From: Cellulomonas shaoxiangyii
Lineage (GTDB): Bacteria > Actinomycetota > Actinomycetes > Actinomycetales > Cellulomonadaceae
Direction: 5' to 3'
DNA: 64,000 nucleotides
Assembly (NCBI RefSeq): GCF_004798685.1
Contig: NZ_CP039291.1
Span: 930,001-994,000 of the forward strand
Shown: one piece after another, positions 9,122-16,396 of the stretch
Position numbering within the stretch: the first letter of the stretch is position 1
Layout: every line of letters begins with the position of its first letter
Translations under genes and position numbers: made by a program
Notes under the pieces: model-generated
Seen by the model: only the letters and a program-made list of their open reading frames with translations
What the model was told of the DNA's origin: nothing
Database searches by the model: none

Positions 9122-10357
9122 TCAGCGGGCCTCGCCGAGCAGGGCCTGGATCCGGCCCACGCCCTCGACCAGGTCGTCGTCGCCGAGCGCGTACGACAGC
9201 CGCAGGTAGCCGCTCGGCCCGAACGCCTCGCCGGGGACCACCGCCACCTCGGCCTCGTCGAGGATCAGCTCCGCGAGCTCGGCGGACGTCCGCGGCGTGC
9301 GCCCGCGGATCGTGCGGCCCAGCACGCCCTCGACCGCGGGATAGGCGTAGAACGCACCCTGCGGGGCCGGGCACCGCACGCCGTCGATCTCGTTGAGCAT
9401 CTCGACCATCGTCCGGCGCCGGCGGTCGAACGCCGCACGCATGTGCTCGACGGCCGACAGGTCGCCCGTGAGCGCCGCGACCGCCGCGCGCTGCGACACG
9501 TTCGCGACGTTCGAGGTCAGGTGCGACTGCAGGTTCGTGGCGGCCGTGATCACGTCGGCCGGCCCGATCATCCAGCCGACGCGCCAGCCGGTCATCGCGT
9601 ACGTCTTCGCCACGCCGTTGAGGACGATCGTCGTGTCGGCGAGCTCCGGCACGACGCGCACGACCGGCGTGAAGACCGCGTCGTCGTACGTGAGGTGCTC
9701 GTAGATCTCGTCGGTGACGACCCAGATGCCGTGCGCGAGCGCCCAGCGGCCGATCGCGGCGGTCTGCTCGGGGGAGTAGACGGCGCCCGTGGGGTTGGAC
9801 GGCGAGTTGAAGAGCAGGGCCTTCGTGCGCGGCGTGCGTGCGGCCTCGAGCTGCTCGACGGTCACGAGGTAGCCCTGGTCGACGCCCGCGAAGACCTCGA
9901 CGGGCACCGCGCCGGCGAGGCGGATCGCCTCGGGGTACGTCGTCCAGTACGGCGCCGGCAGCAGGACCTCGTCGCCCGGGTCCAGCACGGCCGCGAACGC
10001 CTGGAACACCGCCTGCTTGCCGCCGTTCGTGACGAGCACGTCCGCCGGGCGGACCGCGTAGCCCGAGTCGCGCTCCGTCTTGGCGGCGATCGCCTCGCGC
10101 AGCACCGGCAGGCCGGCCGCGGGGGAGTAGCGGTGGTTGACCGGGTCCTGCGCCGCGGCGACCGCGGCCTCGACCACGTAGTCGGGCGTCGGGAAGTCGG
10201 GCTCGCCGGCGCCGAAGCCGATGACCGGGCGGCCGGCGGCCTTCAGGGCCTTGGCGCGCGCGTCGACCGCCAGCGTCGCGGACTCCGCGATGGCGGCGAG
10301 GCGCGCGGACACGCGCGCACGGGGGGACGTCGTCGTCGGTGTGCTCTGCTCGCTCAC
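9122..10357 (-). CDS. Pyridoxal-phosphate aminotransferase, aspartate class Ib
   Basis: 411 residues from a GTG start. PLP-fold class I signature elements are all visible: [10 protein letters not shown] near residue 49, [23 protein letters not shown] (Asn that contacts PLP), [13 protein letters not shown] (Asp and Tyr), and the Schiff-base Lys251 in [16 protein letters not shown]. These match bacterial aspartate aminotransferases of subgroup Ib, which convert aspartate and 2-oxoglutarate to oxaloacetate and glutamate. Some relatives also accept aromatic or arogenate-type substrates. The frame stays open upstream, but the N-terminus from the GTG fits the family. A CAGGAT box lies 6 nt upstream, suggesting a leaderless mRNA. 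It is divergent from tRNA-Trp/secE. Confidence 0.9.
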   Translation of the reverse strand: MSEQSTPTTTSPRARVSARLAAIAESATLAVDARAKALKAAGRPVIGFGAGEPDFPTPDYVVEAAVAAAQDPVNHRYSPAAGLPVLREAIAAKTERDSGYAVRPADVLVTNGGKQAVFQAFAAVLDPGDEVLLPAPYWTTYPEAIRLAGAVPVEVFAGVDQGYLVTVEQLEAARTPRTKALLFNSPSNPTGAVYSPEQTAAIGRWALAHGIWVVTDEIYEHLTYDDAVFTPVVRVVPELADTTIVLNGVAKTYAMTGWRVGWMIGPADVITAATNLQSHLTSNVANVSQRAAVAALTGDLSAVEHMRAAFDRRRRTMVEMLNEIDGVRCPAPQGAFYAYPAVEGVLGRTIRGRTPRTSAELAELILDEAEVAVVPGEAFGPSGYLRLSYALGDDDLVEGVGRIQALLGEAR

Positions 10358-10439
10358 GCGGCCATCCTGGCAGAGGCGGGCGCGGGCGGCCGGTCCATTC
10401 CGCGGGAGGGGCCTGCGTCGGGCGGCGCGGCCGGCGTGG

Positions 10440-10469
10440 TTCGACCCAGCGCCGCCCGTCGCGTACAGT
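10440..10469 (+). promoter_or_regulatory. Probable promoter for tRNA-Trp (and perhaps secE)
   Basis: A TACAGT -10 box (10464-10469) is preceded by a weak TTCGAC -35-like sequence with an 18-bp spacer. It lies ~84 nt before the tRNA. The -35 is a poor match, so confidence is moderate. Confidence 0.45.
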
Positions 10470-10552
10470 GAGGCCCCGGTGGTTGACGTCCGCCATGATG
10501 AGCCACGCCCACGCAAGGGCCGCGGCGCGTCGTGGCGAACAGCGGCCGCCGT

Positions 10553-10625
10553 AGGGCAGTGGCGCAATTGGTAGCGCAGCGGTCTCCAAAACCGCAGGTT
10601 GCAGGTTCGAGTCCTGTCTGCCCTG
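10553..10625 (+). tRNA. tRNA-Trp (CCA anticodon)
   Basis: A 73-nt cloverleaf: acceptor arms AGGGCAG and CTGCCCT pair perfectly, the anticodon stem is GCGGT/ACCGC around the loop CTCCAAA with anticodon CCA at 10586-10588, and the T-arm contains GGTTCGAGTCC. Base 10625 is the discriminator G. The 3' CCA is not encoded and must be added. Its place directly before secE is standard in actinobacteria. Confidence 0.97.
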
Positions 10626-10804
10626 CGCACGCGGACCGGTCCGGGCCGTCGAGCTTCTCGAGGTCCGGTCCGGGTCGCGAGCAGGACCGCCGGACGGTCC
10701 GGCGCGTCGCGTCGGCCCGCTCGCGCGTCCACCGTCCCGGGTGCTGTGCACCCGGGCCGTCACGGGACACCGTCATCCGACGGTCACGAGACAAGGGGCC
10801 AGAC

Positions 10805-11083
10805 GTGAGCGATACCGCTGCCGCTGCGGCGTCCGACGCCGAGGGTTCGGCCCCGCGCCGGGACGAGTCGCCGCGTCGCGAGGAGACCCGCCGCGGGCTG
10901 TTCGCCCGCATCGCGCTCTTCGTGCGCCAGGTCGTCGCCGAGCTGAAGAAGGTCGTCCGGCCCACGCGCCAGGAGCTCGTCACGTACACGACCGTCGTGC
11001 TCGTCTTCGTGGCGGTCGTGATGCTCTTCGTGACGCTCGTCGACCTCGGCGTCGGTCAGCTCGCGTTCCTCGTCTTCGGGTGA
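10805..11083 (+). CDS. secE: Preprotein translocase subunit SecE
   Basis: 92 residues from GTG. The N-terminal ~35 residues are charged and low-complexity. The conserved cytoplasmic amphipathic part follows ([20 protein letters not shown]), then one membrane helix ([22 protein letters not shown]). SecE clamps the SecY channel in the SecYEG translocon. Its neighbours tRNA-Trp and nusG confirm it. The reading frame extends upstream through the tRNA, but the GTG gives the usual actinobacterial length. Confidence 0.95.
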   Translation: MSDTAAAAASDAEGSAPRRDESPRREETRRGLFARIALFVRQVVAELKKVVRPTRQELVTYTTVVLVFVAVVMLFVTLVDLGVGQLAFLVFG

Positions 11084-11180
11084 ACCGGGCCGGCGGCGAG
11101 CCGGCCACTCCACCCTCTCGGCGCGGTCTCCCGCGCCCGGCCGCGTGCCGGACGAACCACCTCCAGAAAGCAGGTTGCAC

Positions 11181-12083
11181 GTGTCGCAGGACTCGTACGA
11201 GCCCACCCCGGGCGCCGAGGCCGAGCTGGCCGACGCCCTGACGTCCGTCGAGGCCGTCGACGCCGGTCCGGGGCACGAGGTCGACGACGACGCGGCCGAG
11301 GACGCCACCGACGCCGCCACCGACGCTGCGGTCGAGGACGAGGCGACCGACGTCGCCGACGCCGACGAGGCGGACGACGACGCAGCAGCCGACCCCGCGG
11401 ACGAGGCTCCCGACGCCGAGGGCGACGAGGACGCGGCCGCGACGGACGAGGACGCGCCCGAGGACGACGCGCCGGACCCCGACGAGGACCCCGTGGCCGC
11501 GTTCAAGGCCAAGCTCCGCACCCTGCCGGGCGACTGGTTCGTCATCCACTCGTACGCCGGTTACGAGAACCGCGTGAAGGCGAACCTCGAGTCGCGCACG
11601 CAGTCGCTCAACATGGAGGACTACATCCACCAGGTGGAGGTCCCCATGGAGGAGGTCGTGGAGATCAAGAACGCGCAGCGCAAGGTCGTCAAGCGCGTCC
11701 GGATCCCCGGCTACGTCCTCGTGCGGATGGACCTCACCGACGAGTCGTGGGGCGCGGTGCGGCACACGCCGGGCGTCACCGGGTTCGTCGGGCACACGCA
11801 CCAGCCGGTGCCGCTGACGCTGGACGAGGTCTTCTCGATGCTCGCGCCGACGCTCGAGACCAAGGCCCCCACGCAGCAGGCCGCCAAGGCCGCCGCGAAG
11901 GCCGTCGAGGTCGACTTCACGGTCGGCGAGTCGGTGACCGTCACGGACGGCGGTCCCTTCGACACGCTGCCCGCGACGATCTCGGAGATCAACGTCGAGA
12001 GCCAGAAGCTCAAGGTCCTCGTCTCGCTCTTCGGCCGGGAGACCCCGGTCGAGCTGTCCTTCAGCCAGGTCTCGAAGATCTGA
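11181..12083 (+). CDS. nusG: Transcription termination/antitermination factor NusG
   Basis: 300 residues from GTG. Residues 1 to about 110 are a highly acidic, Ala-rich extension of D/E/A runs. The NGN domain follows, starting [20 protein letters not shown] and containing [12 protein letters not shown] and [11 protein letters not shown], which binds RNA polymerase. The C-terminal KOW domain starts [16 protein letters not shown] and ends [11 protein letters not shown]; it contacts Rho or ribosomal S10. Actinobacterial NusG proteins often carry an acidic extension, but this one is long. It probably forms a transcription unit with secE and rplKA. Confidence 0.96.
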   Translation: MSQDSYEPTPGAEAELADALTSVEAVDAGPGHEVDDDAAEDATDAATDAAVEDEATDVADADEADDDAAADPADEAPDAEGDEDAAATDEDAPEDDAPDPDEDPVAAFKAKLRTLPGDWFVIHSYAGYENRVKANLESRTQSLNMEDYIHQVEVPMEEVVEIKNAQRKVVKRVRIPGYVLVRMDLTDESWGAVRHTPGVTGFVGHTHQPVPLTLDEVFSMLAPTLETKAPTQQAAKAAAKAVEVDFTVGESVTVTDGGPFDTLPATISEINVESQKLKVLVSLFGRETPVELSFSQVSKI

Positions 12084-12091
12084 CCTGCTGA

Positions 12092-12116
12092 GCAGCCCCG
12101 CGCTGCGGGGCACTGC
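12092..12116 (+). promoter_or_regulatory. Hairpin in the rplK leader, possible L1 control site
   Basis: A 7-bp perfect stem, GCCCCGC/GCGGGGC with loop GCT, is extended outward by GCA/TGC across a 2-nt bulge. It sits ~50 nt before rplK. L1 represses rplKA in many bacteria through a leader hairpin. I infer a similar role from position only. Confidence 0.25.
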
Positions 12117-12166
12117 AACCGGGTCATCGCCCACGGCGTCGGCCCACGACACGAACGGAAGGCACC

Positions 12167-12598
12167 ATGCCCCCCAAGAAGAAGGTCACCGGCCTGATCA
12201 AGCTCCAGATCAAGGCCGGTGCCGCGACCCCCGCGCCGCCGATCGGTCCGGCGCTGGGTCAGCACGGCGTCAACATCATGGAGTTCTGCAAGGCGTACAA
12301 CGCGGCCACCGAGGCGCAGCGCGGCAACGTCATCCCCGTCGAGATCACGGTGTACGAGGACCGCTCGTTCACCTTCATCACGAAGACGCCGCCGGCCGCC
12401 GAGCTCATCAAGAAGGCCGCGGGCGTCGCCAAGGGCTCCCCGACGCCGCACACGACCAAGGTCGCGTCGCTGACGAAGGACCAGGTCCGCGAGATCGCGA
12501 GCACCAAGCTCGAGGACCTCAACGCGAACGACCTCGCCGCCGCCGAGAAGATCATCGCCGGCACCGCCCGGTCCATGGGCATCACCGTCCAGGGCTGA
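12167..12598 (+). CDS. rplK: 50S ribosomal protein L11
   Basis: 143 residues, normal length. It begins [17 protein letters not shown]. The N-terminal proline-rich thiostrepton-binding region ([20 protein letters not shown]) is intact, and the C-terminal RNA-binding domain carries [20 protein letters not shown]11 forms the stalk base with 23S helix 43/44 and is needed for factor binding and RelA activation. An AAGG-type ribosome-binding site precedes the ATG. It is followed by rplA with 115 nt between. Confidence 0.97.
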   Translation: MPPKKKVTGLIKLQIKAGAATPAPPIGPALGQHGVNIMEFCKAYNAATEAQRGNVIPVEITVYEDRSFTFITKTPPAAELIKKAAGVAKGSPTPHTTKVASLTKDQVREIASTKLEDLNANDLAAAEKIIAGTARSMGITVQG

Positions 12599-12713
12599 GC
12601 ACGACGACACCGAGCACTCGCCGCGGGGGCGGGCACCCGCCCGCTCCCGCACCCCCAGTGGCAGGGCCCTGTGCGGCCCGAGCGACCACGACTGCTAGAA
12701 GGAGAACAGGCAG

Positions 12714-13433
12714 ATGGCTCAGCACAGCAAGGCGTACCGCTCCGCGCTCGAGAAGATCGAGCCCGGCCGCGTCTACGCCCCCCTCGAGGCCGTGCGCCTC
12801 GCCCAGGCGACGTCGACGACGTCGTACGACGCGACCGTCGAGGTCGCGTTCCGGCTCGGCGTCGACCCGCGCAAGGCGGACCAGATGGTCCGCGGCACGG
12901 TGAACCTCCCCCACGGCACGGGCAAGACCGCTCGCGTCATCGTCTTCGCCGTCGGCGAGCGGGCCGAGCAGGCGCGCGCCGCGGGCGCCGACGAGGTCGG
13001 TGGCGACGAGCTCATCGCCAAGGTCGCCGACGGCTGGACCGACTTCGACTCGGCCGTCGCGACGCCGGACCTCATGGGCAAGGTCGGCCGGCTCGGCAAG
13101 GTCCTCGGTCCGCGCGGCCTCATGCCGAACCCGAAGACCGGCACCGTGACGATGGACGTGGCCAAGGCCGTGTCCGACATCAAGGGCGGCAAGATCGAGT
13201 TCCGCGTCGACCGGCACGCGAACCTGCACTTCATCATCGGCAAGACGTCGTTCTCCGACGTCCAGCTGGTGGAGAACTACGGCGCGGCGCTCGAGGAGAT
13301 CCTGCGTCTGAAGCCGTCCGCGTCGAAGGGTCGCTACATCGCGAAGGCGACCATGTCGACGACGAACGGCCCCGGCATCCTGCTCGACCAGAGCAAGACG
13401 CGGAACCTCACCAGCGAGGACGAGGCGGCCTGA
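12714..13433 (+). CDS. rplA: 50S ribosomal protein L1
   Basis: 239 residues, normal length. The start is supported by AGAAGGAGAAC just upstream. Family motifs include [21 protein letters not shown] in two parts, the signature [20 protein letters not shown] (part) and [19 protein letters not shown]1 forms the mobile stalk at the E site and typically autoregulates its own operon. A strong terminator follows, so rplJL, usually next, is not continuous with it here; the CHAT island lies between. Confidence 0.97.
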   Translation: MAQHSKAYRSALEKIEPGRVYAPLEAVRLAQATSTTSYDATVEVAFRLGVDPRKADQMVRGTVNLPHGTGKTARVIVFAVGERAEQARAAGADEVGGDELIAKVADGWTDFDSAVATPDLMGKVGRLGKVLGPRGLMPNPKTGTVTMDVAKAVSDIKGGKIEFRVDRHANLHFIIGKTSFSDVQLVENYGAALEEILRLKPSASKGRYIAKATMSTTNGPGILLDQSKTRNLTSEDEAA

Positions 13434-13450
13434 CGCCCCTCGCACCGACA

Positions 13451-13485
13451 CGACGGCCCGGCACCCTCGAGGTGCCGGGCCGTCG
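13451..13485. terminator. Terminator after rplA, probably bidirectional
   Basis: Perfect 15-bp stem (13451-13465 with 13471-13485) around a CTCGA loop. It lies 17 nt after the rplA stop and 37 nt past the end of the opposing minus-strand operon, so it can serve both. Confidence 0.8.
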
Positions 13486-13522
13486 CGCGTCCGGGCTCAC
13501 CCGGCGGGCGTGCGGCGCCCGG

Positions 13523-14044
13523 TCACCACGAGAGCCACTCCGTCACGCAGGTCCCGACGCCGGTCGTGCACACCAGGCACACGGGTCCCTGCGGACGCGT
13601 GTCGATGCGGAAGTAGCCCACCTCGTCGGTGTCGACGTCCGCCACGTCGCCGTCGGGCCGACGCAGCGTGACGTGGCCGGCCCCGGCCGGGATGAGCTGC
13701 CCCTCGACGGAGCGGTCACCGACCTCGAGCTCCACCCCCACGCCGTCGCCCTGGAAGACGAGGGTGCGGGGCGGCTGCCCCGACCGGTCCCGCACGGCGG
13801 CGAGCCGGTCCTCGGTGCTGGAGTCGTGCACGAGCGTCAGGAGGAGCAGCTCGGTGTCGAGCTCCTCGCGCAGCGCGAGCAGGCCGCGGTGCACCGCGAA
13901 GGCGGTGTCGGCGGCCGCCGTCACGCGTCCCACGAGCGGCTGCTCGCCGAGCGCGGCGGCGAGGTCACGGGCCAACGCCTCGTCGTCCGGCCACGGGTCC
14001 CGCCGTGCGGCGCGGCCCCCCGTGTCATCCGAGTGCCAGGACAT
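13523..14044 (-). CDS. Uncharacterised beta-rich protein paired with the island sigma factor
   Basis: 173 residues; I recognise no named family. The first ~75 residues look alpha-helical (DDEALARDLAAALGEQ, TAFAVHRGLLALREELD). The rest is predicted as beta strands with a FQGDGVGVELEVGDRSVEGQ segment, followed by VTLRRPDGDVADVDTDEVG and FRIDTRPQGPVCLVC, resembling a transthyretin-like or carboxypeptidase-regulatory sandwich. There is no signal peptide or membrane helix. The ATG lies inside the sigma-factor gene, overlapping it by 20 bp, so translation is coupled. Its position suggests an anti-sigma or sensor partner for the sigma factor; this is inference. Confidence 0.75.
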   Translation of the reverse strand: MSWHSDDTGGRAARRDPWPDDEALARDLAAALGEQPLVGRVTAAADTAFAVHRGLLALREELDTELLLLTLVHDSSTEDRLAAVRDRSGQPPRTLVFQGDGVGVELEVGDRSVEGQLIPAGAGHVTLRRPDGDVADVDTDEVGYFRIDTRPQGPVCLVCTTGVGTCVTEWLSW

Positions 14045-14666
14045 CGCGGCCTCCTTCGCCGAGTGCGGTTCCGCCGGGGGCCGCGAGGAAGTGCGTCAGG
14101 GCGGCCGTCCGGCGCAGGCGCGCGAGGCCTCGCTGCCGGGTCGGGCCGATGGAGCCGATCGGGATGCCGAGGCGCGCGGAGACCTCCTGGTAGCTCGGCG
14201 CCGGGTCGGTGGAGAGCAGGAGGAGCAGGTCGCGCTGGTGCGCGGGCAGCTCGTCCAGGGCCGCACGCAGGGCGGCGTGCTGCTCGCTGCGCAGGAGCTC
14301 CTGGTCCAGCTCGGCGTCGTCCTGCACGTCGAGGCGGCCGGTCATCGGGTCGACGGGCACCGCCCTGCGGCTGAGGTTCAGCACGCGGATGCACTCGTGC
14401 CGGGTCGCGGTGGAGAGCCAGCCGGGCAGCGCGGCGGGTTCGCGCAGGTCGGCGAGGTGCTCCAGCAGGTTCAGCCAGACGGTCTGCGCGACGTCCTCCG
14501 CCTGCTGCGGCGTCAGCCGGAACTGCCGCACGCGCGCCATGACGAGACCGGTGTGCCGCCGCACGATCTCGGACCACGACTGCTCGTCGCCGGCCCCGGC
14601 ACCGGCGACGAGCTCGGTCGTCGTGCGTTCGGCGTAGGGCTGCCCCGCCCACCCGGAGGTGCTCAC
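14025..14666 (-). CDS. ECF-like RNA polymerase sigma factor of the CHAT island
   Basis: 213 residues. Region 2 is clear (WSEIVRRHTGLVMARVRQF, then AEDVAQTVWLNLLEHL and PGWLSTATRHECIRVL). Region 4 reads ALDELPAHQRDLLLLLS, then SYQEVSARLGIPIGSIGPTR and RGLARLRR, the helix-turn-helix that reads the -35. There is no region 3 or membrane anchor. The GTG at 14664-14666 is chosen because AGGAGG lies exactly 6 nt upstream; an in-frame ATG farther upstream lacks such a site. It is the middle gene of the minus-strand operon, 72 nt after the subtilase, and may activate the divergent CHAT gene or its own operon. Confidence 0.9.
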   Translation of the reverse strand: MSTSGWAGQPYAERTTTELVAGAGAGDEQSWSEIVRRHTGLVMARVRQFRLTPQQAEDVAQTVWLNLLEHLADLREPAALPGWLSTATRHECIRVLNLSRRAVPVDPMTGRLDVQDDAELDQELLRSEQHAALRAALDELPAHQRDLLLLLSTDPAPSYQEVSARLGIPIGSIGPTRQRGLARLRRTAALTHFLAAPGGTALGEGGRDVLALG

Positions 14667-14738
14667 CGCGTGCCTCCTTCGCCTCGGGGATGCGTCCCTG
14701 ACGCCATCATCGCGCTCCGCGAGGCACGTGCCCAGCAC

Positions 14739-16199
14739 CTACGCCCCCGGCAGGATCTGCAGGGCGTGGCCGTAGCCGGCGACGGGCTTGCCCGCGGCCA
14801 GGAGCGCGTGCACGGCCTCCGGACCGCCGACCCGCAGCTCCGTCATGGTGCGGGCGATCGCGCCCGAGACCTGTGGGGCGGCGAAGGACGTGCCGACCCA
14901 GCGGGCGAACGCGTCGTCCCCGAACTCCTGGGCGGACGCGGCGAAGTCGGGGTTCTGGCGGCCCGGCACGTAGGTGGACAGGACGTCCTCGCCGACGGCG
15001 GAGACGTCCACCCACGAGCCGTGGCTGGACCAGGTGGTGGGACGCAGCTCCCGGGTGAGGCCGCCGACCGCCAGGACGCGACCGAACGCGGCCGGCCACG
15101 TGGGCGTGTCGTCGCCGTAGTTGCCGGCGGAGGCGACGAGCACGCTCTGCCACCCGCGCTCGTCCTCGATCTCGCGGACGACCTCCAGCGCGGCGGCGAG
15201 CGGGAGCGAGGGCTCGTCGAACAGCGTCTGCGTGCCCAGGGACAGGTTGACGACGTGCGCGCCGTCGCGCACCGCCCGGATCAGCGCGCAGGCGACGTCG
15301 AGCTCCGAGCCGGCGCCGCCGGGACCGACCGCCTTGAGCACCCGGATCTCGGCCCCCGGCGCGACCTGCTGCACGATCCCGGCGACGAACGTCCCGTGCC
15401 CCGCGTAGACGTCGAGGTAGCCGTCGTGCGGCTCGGCGTCGAGGGGGTCCACGTTCGAGGCGCCCCCGTGCGCGCCCGCCACGTCGCCGGTGCGCACCAC
15501 GTCGCGCAGCCAGCCGTCGCTGCGCCGCTCTGCCGCGACGCCCGTGTCGACCACCGCGACGACGACGCCGCGCCCGTGGGCCTCGCCGCCGCCGACGTAC
15601 TCGTCGAACGTGGCGACCTGGGGCCCGAAGACGCCCGAGTTCGGCTTCATGATCGGCCGGCCACCGAGCGGGGTGACGTACGACATCGACACCGCGTGGC
15701 CGCGTGAGCGCAGCGCCGAGACGAGCCCGTGCAGGCGGCGGGCGCGGCGCGCGTCCGCCGCACGCAGCAGCACCAGCCGTCCCTCGAGCTCCGGGTGCTC
15801 CAGCGGGACGCGGACCAGGCCCGCCGCCCGTGCCTCGTCCTGCACGTCCTCCCACGTGGCCGGCGCCATCAGCAGCTCGCCCACCACCGGGAAGACGTCC
15901 GCGCCGTGCCGGTTGCGCACCACGTCGAGCTCCTGACCGCCGCGGTGCGCCCAGCCGTCCTGCAGCCGCGAGAGGACCGCCTCGCGGCGACGCACGACCG
16001 CCTCGTCCGCGGCCCCGGGGGACAGGTCGGGCGCGAGCCCGCGCAGGTACGCGTCGTCGTCCGGCTCCGCGGCGCGCGCCGCACCGGTGAGGGCGGCGGC
16101 GACGCCGCGGGCGCGCCCCGCCGGGCGCGGGACCATGCGGCCCCGGGAGTAGTCGTCGCCGAAGGGGCGGCCCGGGTGGGCGGCGGGGAAGCGTGTCAC
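14739..16199 (-). CDS. Cytoplasmic S8 (subtilisin-family) serine peptidase
   Basis: 486 residues from GTG, with GAGGAGA upstream. The subtilase triad is intact: Asp218 in VVAVVDTGVA, His268 in YAGHGTFVAGI and Ser438 in VGTSFAAPQVSG, with the oxyanion Asn360 in VASAGNYG. Residues 1 to about 195 form a separate N-terminal region, not a classical inhibitor-I9 propeptide. There is no signal peptide, so the enzyme should act inside the cell, which is unusual for subtilases. It is the first gene of the operon S8-sigma-173-aa protein and is divergent from the TPR-CHAT protease gene, 197 nt away. Substrate and activation are unknown. Confidence 0.93.
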   Translation of the reverse strand: MTRFPAAHPGRPFGDDYSRGRMVPRPAGRARGVAAALTGAARAAEPDDDAYLRGLAPDLSPGAADEAVVRRREAVLSRLQDGWAHRGGQELDVVRNRHGADVFPVVGELLMAPATWEDVQDEARAAGLVRVPLEHPELEGRLVLLRAADARRARRLHGLVSALRSRGHAVSMSYVTPLGGRPIMKPNSGVFGPQVATFDEYVGGGEAHGRGVVVAVVDTGVAAERRSDGWLRDVVRTGDVAGAHGGASNVDPLDAEPHDGYLDVYAGHGTFVAGIVQQVAPGAEIRVLKAVGPGGAGSELDVACALIRAVRDGAHVVNLSLGTQTLFDEPSLPLAAALEVVREIEDERGWQSVLVASAGNYGDDTPTWPAAFGRVLAVGGLTRELRPTTWSSHGSWVDVSAVGEDVLSTYVPGRQNPDFAASAQEFGDDAFARWVGTSFAAPQVSGAIARTMTELRVGGPEAVHALLAAGKPVAGYGHALQILPGA

Positions 16200-16270
16200 G
16201 GGAGGGCTCTCCTCAGGACGCAGGGAGGTGCGGTCGTCCGTCAGAGGGCCGCGGGGCCCGCCCTGATACA

Positions 16271-16288
16271 CACGAGCCCGCCCTCGTG
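16271..16288. repeat. Inverted repeat in the S8/CHAT divergent promoter region
   Basis: CACGAG and CTCGTG arms flank a CCCGCC centre, giving an 18-bp palindrome-like site between the two divergent genes. It could be an operator. It directly adjoins the tandem repeats. Confidence 0.4.
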
Positions 16289-16337
16289 CTCGCGCTCCGC
16301 TGGTGCTCGCGCTCCGCTGGTCCTCGCGCTCCGCTGG
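16287..16337 (+). repeat. Three 17-bp tandem repeats between S8 and CHAT genes
   Basis: Units at 16287-16303, 16304-16320 and 16321-16337 read TGCTCGCGCTCCGCTGG, the third with C for G at position 2. A further partial TGC follows. They occupy the middle of the 197-bp divergent intergenic region, where regulatory sites for both operons would lie. Confidence 0.85.
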
Positions 16338-16384
16338 TGCAGGCGCTGCCCGGTGCGCGGGCGCCCCCGGCGCGGGCCGCGCCC

Positions 16385-16390
16385 TAGGAT
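16385..16390 (+). promoter_or_regulatory. -10 box for a leaderless CHAT transcript
   Basis: TAGGAT lies 6 nt before the GTG of the CHAT gene, with no Shine-Dalgarno sequence between. No standard -35 is seen 17 bp upstream, which would fit use of an alternative sigma factor or activator. Confidence 0.45.
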
Positions 16391-16396
16391 CCGAGG

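Noticed and set aside
16287..16337. Short direct repeats considered as a CRISPR array
   Set aside because: The units are contiguous with no spacers and only three copies; no cas genes are present. For the same reason, the TPR-CHAT protein cannot be assigned to a type III-E CRISPR system here.
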